Below, one piece after another: positions 10,421-20,699 of a stretch of DNA of 64,000 nucleotides. The translations under genes were made by a program, and so were the position numbers. The stretch's first letter is position 1; each line of letters opens with the position of its first letter. This DNA comes from Protopterus annectens (lineage: Eukaryota > Chordata > Ceratodontiformes > Protopteridae): the NCBI RefSeq assembly GCF_019279795.1, contig NC_056727.1, positions 1,204,533,222 through 1,204,597,221 of the forward strand. Direction: 5' to 3'. The notes below the pieces were generated by a model. It was not told the DNA's origin. It ran no database searches and saw nothing but the letters and a program-made list of their open reading frames with translations.

Positions 10421-10954
10421 AAAGGATTCAGGCTGTTGTTTCCTATAACCATGGTTCAGGGTTTGAGCCTGAGCAAGTTAATTAACCTGCCATCCCTAAC
10501 TAGGATATTTCACACATGGTGTCCTTGGAATGAATGCCTGTCTTGTCTCAAGAAGAAAAAGGATCCCAAGCAACTTTTAATTTTGTGCAAAGAAGAAGCA
10601 GCAGTGACATAAAATATGCACATGAATGCACGCTGCTTCTCAGGAACGTAGATGTGCATGTATTGACTCACAGATGCAGAGTGTGTTCTTGAAGAAAGCT
10701 GCTAAAAACAGATGTCATTTTTTTTAATTAAAAATTAAATGTTGTGGCAGCCTCCTGGCAAGTGGGCACCTCCCAGTCAATGGGTCACAGGCAATTGCCT
10801 AGGTTTCCCAATGGTGGATATGGCTTTGCTTAGTTGTGGTGTTGTACACATCAGTTTTAGTCTTTGTTTGCCTATTCTGATCAGTATTTGTAAACCAGAT
10901 GCCACCTGTTTGCCAGTTCTGCAATATATTTCACCCAGTTCTACCTCTCATGGT
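10421..10954. other. No recognised gene; possible CORE-like SINE trace
   Basis: At 10455-10500 a segment reads GGGTTTGAGCCTGAGCAAG followed by TTAATTAACCTGCC. It resembles the central CORE segment of MIR-type SINEs (GGGCAAGTTACTTAACCT). A tRNA-like head cannot be shown, so this is only a hint. Confidence 0.25.
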
Positions 10955-11720
10955 CTTCTCTTGCAGCCAATTTCGCTGATGTCTCCTTAACCAGAATCTT
11001 CTGCTACTGGCTCCAGTCAGTATAGTCTTCATATGGCAATCCCCAATTCTAGCTGTCTCTATACCATCATGTTGTGCAGAATTGAACAGACAGCAAATAC
11101 CTTGTTGCAAATATCCACAGCATACTACAACACACTAATACCAAAGAATTCTAAGTAGTACAAGTGGGCCTTCATCAATCCAGACACACACTCGGCAATG
11201 TTTTGTGTTTGCAACAGTGAGGTGCTGTATTGCATCTCAGCCATGCTCTGTGGATTACATGTTGATAACCAGTATAATCAACTAGATGTCTTTAAGGGAA
11301 GTCACCCCATACAGTTTGATGGTATAGGGGACGTGTGCCAGATGTGGAAATTGTGGGAATTGTCTGGATAGCACTTAAACACATTGTGTATGGTACCTTG
11401 TATGTTGTGCACCACCTGGTAGTTGGAGTAGAAACAGTTATATTATTCTCCATGTGAACCAAGTAGAGCCTTGATAGTGATGGGGGTGCAGACTATGGTC
11501 TCTAGAACCTTAGAGAAATGGACTGTTTTACTGTACAGCCACATAGTGTTGTTTCTCTGCTCTGTGGTAATCAGGAACCCCATATGCTCCTTCACGTTGT
11601 TCAGTATAACACCAAGGAAATGGTATAGTGTTCATGAGGCAGATGTACATGTGATAACACCCACTGTGTCCTGTGATGGTCACTGGAAGGCTCCTGTAAC
11701 AAGAGCAGTCAAAAGTACAC
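10955..11720 (-). pseudogene. Harbinger-type transposase relic
   Basis: The minus strand at about 11027-11250 translates to MQYSTSLLQTQNIAECVSGL then MKAHLYYLE. After a stop it continues DICNKVFAVCSILHNMM. This order matches the C-terminal region of PIF/Harbinger transposases and their domesticated relative HARBI1, where an R/T-x-V-E-x-x-FG-x-x-K block is followed by a CCILHN motif. Upstream, to about 11720, the frames are broken, and the central DDE residues cannot be placed with confidence. Several stops show it is inactive. No terminal inverted repeats were identified. Confidence 0.65.
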
Positions 11721-11794
11721 ATATCCTACCATTCACAGTGGTCGATATTCTACGCATCTTCTGAGATGTCACTTTTTTCCCTCCTTCATGTATG

Positions 11795-11998
11795 GAAGTT
11801 AACACGAGTGGCGTTCAAAAGACATGCGTGAATGGGCATGCCTTCATTGAAGGTTGGGCATCGAGCTGGCACCTCGGCACTGTAAAAATCTACTGCCAAT
11901 CATTAGCGGGCCGGAGTTTCGCTGTGGCGACCCCTAACTGGGAAAATCTGAAAGAAGAACAAAAGTTGCTGTTTGTAGTTGAAAACAGCAAAGAGTAG
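11795..11998 (+). repeat. SINE family S1, copy lacking its tRNA-like head
   Basis: This matches the 3' two thirds of the SINE at 20390-20678. Shared blocks include GACATGCGTGAATGGGCATG, GAAGGTTGGGCATCGAGCTG, GCACCTCGGCA, CTACTGCCAATCATTAG and the tail CTGTGGCGACCCCTAACTGG followed by a GAAAGAAGAACAAA end. That tail resembles those of widespread fish-type tRNA SINEs. Here the 5' tRNA-like part is missing. Confidence 0.75.
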
Positions 11999-12078
11999 AA
12001 TTAACTTAAGAATTAATTAATAAACATACCAAATGAGATATCACGCACTGTTATTTTGTGAAGTGCATTCATAATAAA

Positions 12079-12379
12079 CATACCTGTCAACCTCTTAGCA
12101 CAAGAAATATGGACAAAGCCAAAAGTAATGGTGGGGGGGGGACAAATGCCCAAAAATAGGACCAGATTGTAAATATTGCTCTTGCAAACTTAGAAAGTTG
12201 CTAGAATAAGAGGTTTTGCATTAACATGTTTTTTTTTTCTGAAGTCTATGAAATCTAAAACTGTCTAAAACCAAATGTCTGCCATTGGTTTACCTGAAAA
12301 TTACAAATTTTATGAGTAACAAAAATACGAGGCAACAATCTGGACATTCTGTGAAAATAGTGGACAATTTAGAGGTATG
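12079..12379 (+). mobile_element. Dispersed inverted-repeat element M, copy 2 (best preserved)
   Basis: This 301-bp element starts CATACCTGTCAACCTCTTAG and ends with the complement of CATACCTCTAAATTGTCC, so it has imperfect terminal inverted repeats of about 17 bp. It is non-coding. Copies occur at 10157-10420 and, inverted, at 28757-29045. No clear target duplication is visible, which leaves the superfamily open. Confidence 0.75.
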
Positions 12380-12945
12380 AAAGATATTATAAAACATATT
12401 TAAGAAGCAGCTTTTACACATAGTATGCTCACAATAAAGGCACCACAGTAATATAACTATTTAACTGCTGGAAACGGGAGAGACTGTATCATCAGGAGAC
12501 ATTCCCAATAAGTAAGTGGCTCTAAGTGTCAAAAATGGTACAGAGCCACTAAAACATAATTGACAATCACAAGCAAGCAGCATATGAAGTTTATTAATTA
12601 TTGGTAAAAACTATTCACTTTGAAGTTGTCTGGTGGTGACAATGCAGCATCACCATACTCCTAGCTTTTGTTTCATTTAAATGTTCTAAAATGTGCTTTT
12701 CTTGGTATTTCTTCATAGTGACAAAAACATAATTTTAATTTGTTTCTCATATTCTTCAAACTGAAAGCAGAGTGGCTGTACATGTTCTTGCAGTGAGTGA
12801 AGTATGTCTTTGGCAGAATGTTCAAATCCAGTTTAGAGTTTTATAAACACTTAACTTGCATCGTTTAATGTAGTAAATATTGTTGGCCAAAGCTGTATCA
12901 TTATAGCAGTTTCTAACAGACCCATTGTTGAGCCCAGATGTCCCC
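12380..12945. other. No recognised element
   Basis: This is AT-rich sequence. If the exon-like block upstream on the minus strand is genuine and terminal, part of this would be its 3' UTR. No clear poly-A signal context could be confirmed. Confidence 0.3.
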
Positions 12946-12949
12946 TCAC

Positions 12950-13120
12950 TTCAAGACCTGTCTGTTTTTTTCTGGTTCATTTTCTAATAAACTGGTAAAT
13001 TCATCTTTGATCCCATTATATCTTCTTCTGTGCATGAAGAGCATTGTGCAAAGCTGACCATTTGCATCAGAATGCATTTCCAGTATTTGCAGGAACCTGT
13101 AAGCAAATTCTGTCTGTAAG
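12950..13120 (-). CDS. Candidate host-gene exon, unidentified
   Basis: On the minus strand a T-rich tract ending TTGACTTACAG (a good 3' splice site) precedes an open block. It reads TEFAYRFLQILEMHSDANGQ, then LCTMLFMHRRRYNGIKDEF and TSLLENEPEKNRQVLK before a TGA. An internal CAG/GTCTTG could serve as a donor, or the block could be a terminal coding exon. It has no LINE or transposase motif and no copy elsewhere in the window, and its composition is that of an ordinary soluble protein. Its phase fits the block at 13626-13780. I do not recognise the protein. It may be a real exon, or a fragment of an old element I cannot name. Confidence 0.4.
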
Positions 13121-13625
13121 TCAATAGAAAAAAATACAAACACACCTGCAGTACAAACTCAAAAATTGCATTTTAACTACCGGTTAACATTTCACTGCAC
13201 TTTTCTCAACAAGTTTAATCTAGCGTGAATAACACAGGAATCATTCAGACAAAATACTTTCTTGAAATCAGTGCCACACATGTGACTGCACTTTCCACTC
13301 AAGCTAGCTCCACTGTTGTATGACTGTCCTTTGTACTTTTTAATGAAATGTCATGTTCATCAAAACAATTTAGTAGGGTGATTGCCAAGTTCTCAACATT
13401 ATGACTGTAAAGGAATAGGTGTGAATTTCTTAACTAGACCACAAGAAAGCTCACAGTAGAAAATAACTGTGAACTGATCACAGTGTGAGATATCAGGAGT
13501 CGAGACCACACAAACAGTATTATATTGGAATTATTTTGTAATCATGACAGTCTGATGAAGTACATGCTGACAGTTTATTTTTATAAAGTCATCACTTATA
13601 GCCAATGATAAGTTCAAAATATATA

Positions 13626-13780
13626 CCTTTCCCTGCTTTCCATTTAGCTGTATGTCATCAGCAAGGGACTGCATCAAACTGCACCACGAGTTCCATGTGT
13701 AATAATTTCCATTGTGTGGTGACCAAATTATTTCACCATTTCCATGGAAGGCAAGGCGCCTTGATAAAAGTAATTTGATT
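13626..13780 (-). CDS. Candidate host-gene exon upstream of the previous one, unidentified
   Basis: The minus strand carries an open block reading RRLAFHGNGEIIWSPHNGN, then YYTWNSWCSLMQSLADDI and QLNGKQGK, ended by AAG/GTATAT, which fits a 5' splice site. It ends in phase 0, and the block at 12950-13120 starts in phase 0, so the two would join across an intron of about 500 bp without a frame break. The acceptor side is weaker: TTACTTTTATCAAG/G at about 13760 is the best option. The family is not recognised. A frame stop lies a little further upstream, so the exon cannot extend far beyond 13790. Confidence 0.4.
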
Positions 13781-14165
13781 ATGTTTAAAATTCTTTTAAG
13801 TTATTTTTCTAGTGATTTTTGTGGCCCACGATGAGCCATGAGGCTCTTATCTATATGCCATTCAGACAATTTTCTAAGAATAACTTTTTAAGAAAGCTTG
13901 AACGTGATGAACCATTTTAATAGTGGCACAAAGGTCTATTGGCATGATATCAGCCAGCTAGGTAAGAAGGCCAAGAAATCTCAGCCAGATTCTTTAGCTG
14001 TCCATACTCCACTGGATGTCCCTCTAGAAGTGGGTAATAGCTCTGTAGGCATCTACATTGAATTCTTCTGTCATGACCCGGTTGGCAGCCACAATTAATC
14101 CATCTTTTCACACATCCTCTGAGGCTTTGTGGGCATCTGCTGAGGATGTCAAGGAATAACTACAG

Positions 14166-15540
14166 TTGATTATCTTGGAAGGTCCTAGAGGGATTCCGCA
14201 GATATTGGTCAGGGAGGAGTTACAGGTTCCTTTAACGAATCTCGTCAAGCATCAGAACCTCCAGTATTTGTTAGGGCTGACATTCTTTCCAGGAAAAGAC
14301 AAAAGACAAAGCATGTTTCAGTCTATTCTAAGGATCCTCAAAATGAATGGCAAGAGTTTACTCAGTGCTTGTTTTCTGCCTTGATGGCCCTGAAGCCTCC
14401 TCAAGTGGTTACGGTGCCTTCTTCTCCTTGGACCTCTACCCCTACTAAACAGCCTAGGGAACCAGATTCCTCATATGAGCATTCAGAGTCTAATAAGGGG
14501 TCTTTGTCCTAGTCTTCACAGATGCCTTCACTTTTGGCTTATGGTTCTGATGGCGAGGAGTCTGTTAGCCCTGAGTCTTCTTTTGAAGAATTGTCCTTTG
14601 GGGATACAATTACAAGGATGATGGAATACTTTAAGTGGGATTCTTTTCAAGACTCTGAAATTCAGAGGAGATACAAGTTGCTTCAGGTGGATACTCCTAA
14701 ACCATTGCCAGGTCCTTCTGTGCTGGCTGCATTGTTGGATACTTTCATTGCTGTTTCCAAGTCCCCTGATTCTCAGCCTCCTGCTCCTAAGAAACCAGAT
14801 AAGCTCTATAAGGTTCCTGAGGATTGTCAGTTTTTATTTAAATGTCATCCTGCTAATTCTGCTGTGGTATCAGTCTCTTCTGACAAACCTTCCAAGCTCT
14901 TGCCCACTTCCAAACATTTGCCTTCTGGTAAGGATAGTAGGGCAATGGAGAGGATTGGTAAGAATGTTTACACTGCTTCTACTTTGGCCATTAGGTCTGC
15001 TAATTACCAGACTCACATGATCAGATATGCTCTGGCCTTGATTGTTCAGGCTTGTCAACTTATTTCTCTGATTCCGAAGGCAAATCTTCTGCCTTATCTT
15101 TTTGGATTCAAGTGGCTTGTCACTCTATTAAGTGTAGCTATGCTGCTGCTGATGCCCCTTCCAGGGCTGCAGCTTTTGGGTCTGTCATGAGGCATTATTC
15201 TTGGCTTTATCTCCAGTCTTTGCCTTAGGACATTAAGGCCAAGTTGTTAGATTATCCTTTGGATAATAAACATCTCTTTGGGACTGTTGCTCCTGACCAA
15301 TTTAAATCTCTTCAAGAGGAAGGCAAAGCTATGCAGGACCTTAAACATATTTTTGTCTCTCATATCCCTGATTTCCAGATGCATTATCTTTCTAGATCTG
15401 TTTTGTTCACAGGCAACCCCACCAGGCCTCTAAGGGGAGGGTGGGTGGTAGGTGGGCCTCCTCTGCTAAGGTTTCTCAGATTTCTGTGGCCTAGAAGCCT
15501 GTTTTATTTCTTTGGCAATTTGCTCTCCCTCTCTTAGACT
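14166..15540 (+). pseudogene. DIRS gag-like ORF1
   Basis: The longest intact part (14522-15190, 222 aa) begins SLLAYGSDGEESVSPESSFE with FGDTITRMMEYF, then DKLYKVPEDCQFLFK, DSRAMERIGKNVYTASTLA and IRSANYQTHMIRYAL. These blocks are typical of DIRS ORF1 proteins, which are thought to be nucleic-acid-binding gag analogues. Further frames at 14166-14384 and 15244-15537 belong to the same ORF after frameshifts. The acidic segment and the SFGD block also appear in the other DIRS copy at 53.9-54.1 kb (SFGDILELL), but the two families are clearly diverged. Confidence 0.75.
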
Positions 15541-15549
15541 AGGTTTCTT

Positions 15550-16370
15550 TGTCCCTTCAGCTTTCCCTTTGTCTTCCAAATTGGCATCTCATCAGTTCAG
15601 ACTGTTGGGGTCTTTCTATCATCTGTCAGGTTTACTTCATGGTATGGAAGTCTCTCCCTCCTTTTTCACTGATTCCTCAACCTCCTCTAGAGCAACTTCC
15701 TCATTTGCCAGAGGTCATAGGGTCCCTGATGCACCAAGGAACCATTCAAACTGTTCCCCCTTCCCAAGTGGGAAATGGATTTATTCCAGGATTTTCCTAG
15801 TTCCTCAAAAGGAGGGCACTTAGAGATCTATTCTGGATCCCTCCCTGCTCAACACCATTCTCAAAGTCCCCTCTTTTTGGATGCTTACTCTTCAAACCCT
15901 GTTTCTTATTTTACTACCCCAGGCTTTTCTGGTGTCTTTGGATCTGAAGGATGCTTACCTTCATATACCCATTCACCCTCTTTTCTGGAAGTTTTTACAT
16001 GTCTCTGTTTCTTCCTTTCATTTTTAGTTCTCTGTTTGCCCTTTAGCCTCTCTACTGCCCCAGAGATATTCACAAAATGCCTAACTCCTGTTATTGCTCT
16101 GGCAGGCCCCAAGGCATTCAGATTTTTCCTTATCTAGATGGTCTATTGCTTCAGGTGCCTCTTCCCAGTCACCTGTTACAGGATCTGGAGTTTATCATCT
16201 CTCTTCTTCAACGTCTGGAGCTCACTATGAACTTCCAAAAGTCTGTCCTGACTCCTTCTCAGGATCATGTGTGTCTGGGATGCAGGATTCAGGCAGTGCC
16301 AATGCTGGCCTCTCTCCTACCTCCAAAAGTTTTGTCATCGACAGCTTCTTTCAGCTTCTTCTTCCTCTGA
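15550..16370 (+). pseudogene. DIRS reverse transcriptase with mutated active site
   Basis: In shifting frames the region reads LPEVIGSLMHQGTIQTVP, IPGFS/SRIFLVPQKEG, the catalytic SLDLKDAYLHIPIHP block (motif A) and TKCLTPVIALAGPK. Motif C then appears as FPYLDGLLL, where DIRS elements have YLDD. The second catalytic Asp is therefore Gly, at about 16130-16145. The NFQKSVLTPSQ and CLGCRIQ blocks follow. At least four frameshifts and the YLDG change make it inactive. RT would copy the element RNA before recombinase-mediated integration. Confidence 0.82.
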
Positions 16371-16599
16371 CTGCCATGCCAGCCAGAGAGTTTCTTCAGG
16401 CCCTGGAATTCATGGCTTCTTCTATTCTAATGCTCCCTCATGCCAAACTGCTAATGCAGAAGCTTCAATGGTATCTCAAGTCAGTTTTCCCGCAGCATTG
16501 GATTTCAGTGTACCTCTCCTTCCTTGTCTAAAGGAGGAATTTGTGTGGTGGATCCAACAGTTTATTCTCAATCCAGGCCTACACCTTCAACTTCCAGTC

Positions 16600-16965
16600 C
16601 CTTCTCAAGAACTGTTTATTGATGCCTCAGACATGTGGTACGGGGCTTCATTTAGTCACCTGAAATTTCAGGGTATCTGCCCCCCCATCAGAGGTCATAC
16701 CATATTAACATCAAAGAGATGAGAGCTCTGATTCTGGTCCTTCAAGCTTTTCATTCACATTCTCTCCAGGCCTCTTGAAGGTATACACAGACAACACTAC
16801 AGTTATGTGGTATGTCAACAAGCAGGGAAGCACAAAAATCTTACTTGTTCTGCAAGATGGCACTTCAAGTTTGGAAGGTGACTGTCAATTATCAGTTAAT
16901 TCTTCAGCCAGTATACATTCCTTCAGAGCACAAACCAATGGCAGATTTTCTGAGCAGGTTTAAAC
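16600..16965 (+). pseudogene. DIRS RNase H region
   Basis: The frame reads ELFIDASDMWYGASFSH (the first catalytic Asp context of RNase H in DIRS elements), then NIKEMRAL across a frame change and KVYTDNTTVMWYVNKQGS (the D-N block). It ends with the FRAQTNGRFSEQV / EHKPMADFLSRF block, the usual end of the domain. The order is complete but the frame changes at least twice. The other DIRS copy at 48-55 kb lacks this region. Confidence 0.78.
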
Positions 16966-17337
16966 ACAGGCTTAGGAATGGAAGCTTCACAAAGACAAGT
17001 TTCTGGACAATGTCCGATGGTGAGGCATTCCTCAGGCAGATATTTTTGCCTCCCCTCTGAACAGGCAGCTACCTCTCTTCTGTTCCAGAGTGCCAAGCCT
17101 TTTGACATGGAAGACGGACACCCTTTCTTTCCTTGGAAGGGGATCTTTCTTTATGCTTTCCCTAATTCGAAGAATCCTGCAGAAGATTCAGCTGGACTCT
17201 CCAAAAATCTTGCTAGTGAGTCCCTTTTGGCCAAAACAACATGGTTCTACCTTTTAATACAACTGGCCAGGGAAAATCACCACAAGTTACCTCACTAGTT
17301 GGACCTCCTCACACAGGACAAGGGGTAAGTCAATCAT

Positions 17338-17566
17338 CCTCACTTATCTACTCTTCAACTGATACTGTAGGTGATAGGATTTTGATCTCTTTCAGGCACC
17401 TCTTTTCTGAGGACATGTTCAAGGTTATACAGGAGACAAGGAAACCCTCAACCAGAAAATCTTACATGTCCAAATGGAAAAGATTTTCTGTCTGGTGCCA
17501 TTATTGTAACCAGGACCCATTTTCAGTGTGGGTTCTTTTGGTTCTCTCTTATTTCTCTATATTATA
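17338..17566 (+). pseudogene. DIRS tyrosine recombinase, N-terminal segment
   Basis: The frame reads MFKVIQETRKPSTRKSYMSK then WKRFSVWCHYC, the N-terminal core-binding start of DIRS recombinases. The same STQKVYHSKWKHFS block is seen at 49.6-49.8 kb. The recombinase carries out integration of the circular DNA without an integrase. The coding sequence stops where the Penelope fragment begins. Confidence 0.78.
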
Positions 17567-17935
17567 AATATCATAATAGAAGTTTAGATGGTTTGCAATG
17601 TACTGTATTAGAGCATGTTTGTAGAAAGGGATGTAATTTGGATGTGAAGAAAAGGCTTTTATATAAAGAGAATGTTTTTATTTTGAAGTATGGGACTTTA
17701 AGCCCAGCAGGTATTAATGTGGAATGCAATTGGAAAGTTTTTTTAGCTTAATTGAATGCAATTAAGCAATTTATGATAATTGATTGTGCTATATATGCTT
17801 GCGTATTTTTTGTGTCTTTTATTCTCCTTTGAAGGCTTCCAGCTGAGGCGCTAGGGATTTTATTAAATTTTTCTACTTTGGATCCTGGTTGTGTCATTTT
17901 TCTATCTGGCCAGAAGTGGTGGATGAGCTTTGTTA
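17567..17935 (+). mobile_element. Penelope-like 3' fragment inserted in the DIRS recombinase
   Basis: Inside the recombinase the plus strand reads EHVCRKGCNLDVKKRLLYKE then NVFILKYGTLSPAGINVECNW. This is the C-terminal tail that follows the GIY-YIG core in Penelope proteins; compare WDARLEYRELIWQLRL at 8.1 kb. About 190 bp of non-coding sequence follow before DIRS sequence resumes at about 17935. The fragment belongs to a different Penelope family from the one at 7.2-8.2 kb. The boundaries are approximate. Confidence 0.62.
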
Positions 17936-18765
17936 TTGCTGTAGTTTTTTTAAAGGCATCCTGCATCTTAGGCCTCCAAGAAAACCTATTCCTCCTCCTT
18001 GGGACCTTGATTTTGTTGTTTGATTCAGGCCACTTTTGAGCCTGCAGATTCTGCTTCATTATAACATTGCACCTGGAAGAGTGTTTTGTTGCCAGCTCTT
18101 ACTTCTGCTTGGAGGGTTTCTGAGCTCCAGGCCCCTATGGCCATTGTTCTTTTTTTTTTTTTTCCACAGGGACAGGGGTGTCCCTTTGTACTAATCCTTT
18201 TTTTTTATGCCCAAGATAGTAAATGAGTTGTCATTAAATCAGTCGGTACATCTTCCTTCATTTTTCCTTCTCCTCAATCTGCTAGTGACAGGGTCTTGCA
18301 TACCTTGGATTTGCACGGACAGCTCAGGTACTATTTGGGTAAAACTAAGTCTGCTCATAAGTCTGACCAGCTTTTTGTTTCCTTTCTTCCCAGGACATTG
18401 GGTATGGCTGTTTCTAAGAAAACTGTCTCCTCCTGACTATCTAAGGCCATTTCTTTTTGTTATGCTTTTCATGGCAAATTTCTGTCTACTTCTGTTAGAG
18501 CTCATTCCACTAGGGCTGTTACCTCTTCTGGTGCTTTCTTTAAAGGGTTGGACACCAATTTTATCCTTAAAGTTACTACTTGGTCTTCTTTGTATACTTT
18601 TACTAAGCAGTTTAAGTTCAATATTTTTTCTAGGGCCACAGCAGGTTTTGCTAGAACCATTTTGTATGGTTTTGTTGAGGGGTCTTCTCAGCCTTCCACC
18701 TCCCATTGGGTTTCTTGAGTTTCTTTCTCTCCCTAAAGTAAAGAATGCTGCAACAGTGATATAGA
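17936..18765 (+). pseudogene. DIRS tyrosine recombinase, catalytic part
   Basis: Broken frames carry LPALTSAWRVSELQAP (the first catalytic Arg block, with A-R-V-S-E-L in the family), PKIVNELSLNQSVHLPSFF and the later RTK-type segment. Beyond about 18265 the long frame 18207-18764 is out of register. It looks hydrophobic only because a serine/leucine-rich coding strand is being read in the wrong frame. Frame changes are frequent, so the enzyme is dead. The similar catalytic end in the other copy is at 48.7-49.2 kb. Confidence 0.7.
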
Positions 18766-19201
18766 AAGCCATAGTACAGTTGTGTAAAATCTTAACATAA
18801 CAGTAGATGTCCTGCTCTTTGTTATTGTGGTAGTCACTCCCTCCCATCAACCCCCTCTTGTTTGTTCTGTTTTTTGTTTTGGACTCCATTCGGACTGAAG
18901 GTCTGATTTTTTTTCTTCTGCATTTTCTCCTTCTGGATGTGCTAGATTCCTTTATCCTATAGAGACTGTTCTCTTCTAGGGCAATTCAGTTTTGGGCAAC
19001 TGCATCCATATGCCATGTTTATGCCCTATGTCCTGTGCTCGAAGCATGTGTGACATACAGTGCATACAAGATCATAATGCTTTGGTATACTAGCTGAACA
19101 TCAGGCTACCCTGCATGAGAGATCCCTAAAGTAAAGAATACTGCGACAGTGAAGAGAAAGACCTTTACTGTTATGGTAAGATTTGACACAACTGTACCTT
19201 C
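18733..19201. repeat. DIRS-1 internal complementary region and right terminal repeat
   Basis: CCCTAAAGTAAAGAATACTG occurs at 19123 and, with one difference, at 18734. After it, 18733-18815 contains GTACAGTTGTGTAAAATC with TTAACATAACAGTA. The terminal part 19160-19201 is the reverse complement of that (ACTGTTATGGTAAGATTTG then ACACAACTGTAC). A block that joins one end with the complement of the other is what DIRS internal complementary regions look like. The element therefore ends at about 19201. Confidence 0.75.
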
Positions 19202-19812
19202 CTCTGACTGACTACGTTGCACAAGGATTTGCTACACTGGAAGCATTTTAATATCAGCTCCACTGGAGGATGCACTCATGCTGCACTGTTTGCACTCTTT
19301 GGTGAAGGCTGTGCTTACAGCATAGTCTGCAATGTAAACAATGCCAGACACACTGCATGTTCAGTGTCTTGCACTGGAGGATATAGTTGCAGCAGCATCT
19401 GGGGATGCACTTTCATCAGTGGCTGTGTTAGAGGATGGTCTTCAACTGCTGGATGTACCTGGAGTGGCTTTACTAAAGATGCAACTTTTTTGTTTGTTTG
19501 CTAAGTCCATCTTTAATTTTCTTTCATCTTTCTTAGCTTTCTCCCAGGCACTCTGTTGCTATCTCATCTTTACCTGCAAATTGTAATATGGTAAAGCATT
19601 CCTGTTCTATTTCATTAGCTGCCAGTCACAATGTCGCCCTGCAACCCCCCCCTTAAAATATTTGCATAAATCTCACAAAATTATCATACACTGCATGTTA
19701 TGTTTATAAAATCAATTTCTACTAAAAAAAACATTTCTATCATTTTGAAAAAAGCAAAATGCAAAGGTAATTCACACTGCGTGAAGAAGCTGTCTCTTAG
19801 ATAATACCCATT
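19202..19812. other. No recognised gene
   Basis: Small plus-strand frames at 19217-19586 have no motif I know. The region lies between the DIRS right end and the CR1 3' end. Confidence 0.4.
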
Positions 19813-20038
19813 ACAGGTTCATAGGTAAGTACTAGGCTAGCTGCCCTTGCGGGACATTTTACACCTCGTCAGTTTCTTTTTTTGCACTTAAAATAACCTA
19901 TCCCATTTGGTTATAGATTGGTCTTACTCATCCCATTGTCAATAATTATATATCACCCCTAATGTGAATAAGTGGGATCATACTATATACATATATACAA
20001 ATATTTCACGCATAGGCAATAATGCCCTTCTAGCTGGC

Positions 20039-20245
20039 TCATATAACAGAACAGTTATTCCCATAATAAATGTTCAGGCTGTTCTTAAAAATATCTAAAC
20101 TAGCATTTGCTTTAATGTAATTTGGTAGTCTGTTCCGTGCATCAACTACTCTGTCAGAGAACCAGTTAGTACACTTTTCATTTGTATAGAATCTTCTCCA
20201 TCGGTTGTCTGATGATTCTCTACTAATTTTGATAACCCCAAACAT
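20039..20245 (-). pseudogene. CR1 ORF2 C-terminal end
   Basis: The frame reads RWRRFYTNEKCTNWFSDRVV, then DARNRLPNYIKANASLDIFK and NSLNIYYG. This is the conserved CR1 C-terminal block (F-x-x-R-V-V-x-x-W-N-x-L-P followed by F-K-x-x-L-D). The Trp usually before NxLP is Arg here. A stop follows directly and the 3' UTR begins. Confidence 0.8.
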
Positions 20246-20389
20246 TCCCAGACGTAGTTGTTTCCAAATGCCCTATATACCTAAAAAGGTCTCCTCCTAA
20301 ATATCCATGAGACCCTGTACAAGTGCATATATTTTAGTCTTTCATAACAAATTAAAATTTCACATCCATGGATACCCTTGGTATATTTC

Positions 20390-20678
20390 CGCTGTACTGT
20401 GGTAGCATTGTTACCTCACAGTAAGAGGTTCTCCCATTCAATTCTCGGCGTGGCTTGGGAGTGCCTTCTGTGTGGAGTCTGCATGTCCTCCCCGCAGTTG
20501 GGTAGCATTAGAAAAACATGCGTGCGTAAATGCCCGTGCCTTTGTTGAAGGTTGGGCGTCGAGCTGGCACCTCGGCATTTTGTAAAAAATCTACTGCCAA
20601 TCATTAGTGGACTGGAGTTCTGCTGTGGTGACCCCTTACTGGGAAAAAGCCGAAAGACAAACAAACTGTCTCTAGTTT
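20390..20678 (+). repeat. SINE family S1, full copy with tRNA-like head
   Basis: The 5' head reads GCTGTACTGTGGTAGCATTG (A-box-like) and then GAGGTTCTCCCATTCAATTC (B-box-like). It is followed by the TGTGTGGAGTCTGCATGTCC segment common in vertebrate SINEs, and by the 3' body shared with 11795-11998. The tail ends near GAAAGACAAACAAA. It is a Pol III retroposon that needs a partner LINE. It lies inside the CR1 family C copy in the opposite orientation and so is younger. Confidence 0.8.
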
Positions 20679-20699
20679 ACTAATGGCTGTTTTTTTTTT

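Larger units (their letters stand above)
13900..19201 (+). mobile_element. DIRS-type tyrosine-recombinase retrotransposon (DIRS-1 copy), 5' end unclear
   Basis: Domains run in the DIRS order on the plus strand: gag-like (about 14166-15540), RT (15560-16370), RNase H (about 16600-16965), then tyrosine recombinase (17338-18765) with a Penelope insertion at 17565-17935. At the 3' end, a segment at 18733-18815 and the terminal segment at 19123-19201 share sequence in direct and inverted orientation. This is the internal complementary region and terminal repeat arrangement typical of DIRS. The left terminal repeat expected near 13.9-14.1 kb was not found, so the 5' side is truncated or diverged. 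The element lies upstream of, and opposite to, the candidate host exons. Confidence 0.85.

Noticed and set aside
18207-18764. 185-codon hydrophobic frame resembling a multi-pass membrane protein
   Set aside because: Its first residues match DIRS recombinase. The Leu/Phe-rich remainder is the recombinase region read in the wrong frame.
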